Shown here one piece after another: positions 5,097 through 7,345 of a DNA stretch of 7,345 bases. The notes beneath the pieces were generated by a model. It was given only the letters and a program-made list of their open reading frames with translations, had not been told where the DNA came from and did no database searches. The position numbers were made by a program, and so were the translations under genes. This stretch comes from an uncultured bacterium (GTDB lineage Bacteria; Actinomycetota; Aquicultoria; SKW223), in the NCBI GenBank assembly GCA_938042205.1, contig CALIRS010000199.1, positions 1 through 7,345 on the forward strand, given 5' to 3'. Position 1 is the first letter of the stretch. Every line of letters begins with the position of its first letter.

Positions 5097-7345
5097 ATGT
5101 CGGAAAAGTTTTTTGAAAGATTTACTGAAAGGGCTCGAAAAGCCATTATATATGCTCAGGAAGAGGCCCGGATGCTTAATCAGACCTATGTAGGCACCGA
5201 GCATCTTCTTTTTGGGATCATTCGTGATGAAGATGGGATCGCTGCTCAGGTTCTAATGTCTCTTGGTATATCGCTTGAGGATGTGCGAGAGCAGATAGAA
5301 GAAATGATAGGTCGGGGAGATACTCCTCCAACCGGACATATCCCGTTTACTCCAAGGGCTAAGAAAGTTTTTGAACTGGCACTCAGGGAAGCTCTTCAGC
5401 TCGGGCACAACTACATAGGTACTGAGCACATTCTACTTGGACTTTTGAGAGAAGGAGAAGGAATCGCGGCACGCGTCCTTTTCAATCTTGGCGCAGATAT
5501 AGAGAAAGTACGAAATGAAATAATAAAAATATTATCGGGATATGTTGAAAAACCCAGTTTTGAAAGTGAACCACCTATGCCCAGACGAAGTACTTATCTT
5601 GACGAATTCGGGCGCAATCTGACTCTTCAGGCAAAGCAAAACAAGTTAGACCCGGTAATTGGCAGAGAAAAAGAAATAGAGCGTGTGATGCAAATTCTTT
5701 CGAGGCGTACCAAGAATAATCCCGTCCTTATCGGAGAACCCGGTGTTGGTAAAACTGCTATTGTTGAGGGTCTTGCTCAAAGGATTGCTGAAAACGAAGT
5801 TCCCGAAACTTTGAAAGGAAAGACTATTTACACCCTTGACCTGGGAGCTCTGGTTGCAGGTTCAAAATATAGAGGAGAATTTGAAGAGCGCCTGAAAAGA
5901 GTGCTTAAAGAAATCAAGGAACGTGGAGATGTAATTCTTTTTATAGATGAGGTACACACTCTTGTAGGAGCTGGAGCAGCAGAAGGTGCGATTGACGCCG
6001 CCAGCATTTTAAAACCGGTACTGGCTCGAGGTGAGCTACAAACTATTGGAGCCACCACTATCGATGAGTATCGCAAGCACATTGAAAAAGATGCTGCTCT
6101 TGAGCGACGCTTTCAGCCCATTTTTGTTGATGAGCCAACAGTTGAGCAAACACTGGCAATTCTTAAAGGCTTGCGGGACCGCTATGAAAAACACCACAAT
6201 GCAGAGATTACTGACACCGCTCTGGTAGCCGGAGCTACCCTCTCTGATCGCTATATAACAGATAGATATCTTCCTGACAAGGCTATTGACCTGATTGACG
6301 AAGCAGCTTCCAGAGCGAGAATAAAGTTATTAACTGTACCACCTGAAGTTAGGAAGCTTGAGGAAGACATTAAAAAAATCAAGCAGCGTAAAGAGGCTGC
6401 AATTGCTGAACAGGAGTTTGAAAAAGCAGCCAAGCTTAGAGATAAGGAACGTAGCTTAATTATTAAAAAGCGCCAGCTTGAGGAAAAATGGAGAAAAGAA
6501 AGAGAACAGGTCAAGCCACGAATTTCTGAAGAAGACATTGCCGAGATTGTATCTCTCTGGACGGGAATTCCGGTGGTAAGGCTAACTGAAGAGGAAACTG
6601 AAAAGCTCATTAAGATGGAAGAAAATCTCCATAAAAGAATTGTGGGACAGAAAGAAGCTGTGAGCGCAGTTTCACGCGCTATTAGAAGAGCAAGGAGTGG
6701 AATAAAGGATCCCAAGCGTCCGATTGGTTCTTTTATTTTCATGGGTCCTTCTGGTGTTGGCAAAACTGAGCTCGCAAAGGCTCTCGCTGAGTACATTTTC
6801 GGAGATGAGGATGCTTTAATTCAGCTTGACATGTCTGAATATATGGAGAAACATACTGTTTCCAGGCTGGTTGGTTCTCCTCCTGGTTATGTGGGTTATG
6901 AGGAAGGCGGGCAGCTGACTGAAGCTATCAGAAGAAAACCATTCTCAGTAGTGCTCTTTGATGAAATAGAAAAGGCACATCCTGATGTTTTTAATGTGCT
7001 TCTTCAGATTCTTGAAGATGGCAGACTGACAGATGCTCAGGGTAGAACAGTTGATTTCAAGAATACTATTGTCATTATGACTTCTAATATTGGTGTTCGT
7101 GAAATTACTAAAGGCACTTCGCTTGGTTTTACCCGCCAGAAAGGTCATGGCGGTCTTGACTATGAAGAAATTAAAGAAAAATGTTTAACTGAACTTAAGC
7201 GCACGGTGAGACCAGAATTCTTGAATCGGATAGATGAGGTAATAGTATTCCATGAGCTCAGCAAGAAAGAAATAAAGCAAATAATTGACATTATGATTGA
7301 TAAGTTGAATCAAAAATTAGCTTCACAGGATATTGAGATACTACT
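5097..7345 (+). CDS. clpC: AAA+ unfoldase ClpC, ATPase subunit of ClpCP protease, 3' partial
   Basis: 749 residues are visible and the frame is open at the window end. By comparison with B. subtilis ClpC (810), about 70 C-terminal residues are missing, including the sensor-2 region. It unfolds proteins and feeds them to ClpP. Domains in order are a double Clp-N repeat (about 1-145); AAA-1 with Walker A GEPGVGKT (213-220), Walker B LFIDE (281-285) and LERRF (335-339); a short coiled-coil M domain with UVR-like QEFEKAAKLRD (439-449); and AAA-2 with GPSGVGKT (550-557) and LFDE (620-623). LGF (676-678), in the SLGF context, is the expected ClpP-docking tripeptide. Glu35 and Glu110, in the repeated GTEH motif, match the phosphoarginine-binding glutamates of B. 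subtilis ClpC. AGGCGAGG at 5081-5088 is the ribosome-binding site. Stretches such as QEEARMLN, GHIPFTPRAKK and LTEEE read like actinobacterial ClpC1. The gene follows lysS directly with no ctsR-mcsAB between. Confidence 0.97.
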   Translation, partial: MSEKFFERFTERARKAIIYAQEEARMLNQTYVGTEHLLFGIIRDEDGIAAQVLMSLGISLEDVREQIEEMIGRGDTPPTGHIPFTPRAKKVFELALREALQLGHNYIGTEHILLGLLREGEGIAARVLFNLGADIEKVRNEIIKILSGYVEKPSFESEPPMPRRSTYLDEFGRNLTLQAKQNKLDPVIGREKEIERVMQILSRRTKNNPVLIGEPGVGKTAIVEGLAQRIAENEVPETLKGKTIYTLDLGALVAGSKYRGEFEERLKRVLKEIKERGDVILFIDEVHTLVGAGAAEGAIDAASILKPVLARGELQTIGATTIDEYRKHIEKDAALERRFQPIFVDEPTVEQTLAILKGLRDRYEKHHNAEITDTALVAGATLSDRYITDRYLPDKAIDLIDEAASRARIKLLTVPPEVRKLEEDIKKIKQRKEAAIAEQEFEKAAKLRDKERSLIIKKRQLEEKWRKEREQVKPRISEEDIAEIVSLWTGIPVVRLTEEETEKLIKMEENLHKRIVGQKEAVSAVSRAIRRARSGIKDPKRPIGSFIFMGPSGVGKTELAKALAEYIFGDEDALIQLDMSEYMEKHTVSRLVGSPPGYVGYEEGGQLTEAIRRKPFSVVLFDEIEKAHPDVFNVLLQILEDGRLTDAQGRTVDFKNTIVIMTSNIGVREITKGTSLGFTRQKGHGGLDYEEIKEKCLTELKRTVRPEFLNRIDEVIVFHELSKKEIKQIIDIMIDKLNQKLASQDIEIL

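Noticed and set aside
6251..6796. Antisense open frame of 181 codons inside clpC, and similar antisense frames elsewhere
   Set aside because: They lie opposite well-conserved genes, have low-complexity serine/leucine-rich products and no family resemblance, and are shadows of the coding strand.

Overview
The window is a densely packed bacterial segment with six genes, all on the + strand. The two end genes are cut by the window edges. No RNA gene, insertion sequence, CRISPR array or phage gene is visible. The DNA is moderately AT-rich, with Shine-Dalgarno sites ahead of most genes. ClpC, the lysS-clpC adjacency and the absence of ctsR-mcsA-mcsB together suggest a Gram-positive lineage. Many ClpC stretches read like actinobacterial ClpC1, so a low-GC, deep-branching Actinomycetota relative is my best guess. 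A Clostridia-like Bacillota member remains possible. This is inference from motif memory, not from a search.

Region 1 (2-1925) holds two tightly coupled genes separated by one base. The first (5' end missing) belongs to a conserved family usually labelled 'quinate 5-dehydrogenase', although it shows none of the classical shikimate/quinate dehydrogenase motifs. The second resembles cyanobacterial long-chain acyl-ACP reductase (AAR) along its whole length: Rossmann glycine motif, TTGN motif, and the cysteine in an ACMAE context that matches the AAR acyl-enzyme cysteine. This pair is the least understood and most interesting part of the window.

Region 2 (about 1922-4895) is a probable transcription unit hisG-queT-lysS. 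A good sigma-A-like promoter overlaps the stop codon of the AAR-like gene, and the gaps are 14 and 37 bases. The products are long-form ATP phosphoribosyltransferase (histidine synthesis), the substrate-binding membrane component of a queuosine-precursor ECF transporter, and class II lysyl-tRNA synthetase. They share only a loose theme of amino-acid supply and tRNA function. LysS carries proline at a position where E. coli has a lysine-contacting asparagine.

Region 3 (4896-7345) is a 201-base intergenic stretch with a weak AT-rich inverted repeat and a TTGACA promoter candidate, followed by clpC. ClpC is an AAA+ unfoldase for ClpP; 749 residues are present and the C-terminal end is missing. 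Neither ctsR-mcsA-mcsB (usual in many Bacillota) nor lsr2 (between lysS and clpC in mycobacteria) is present.
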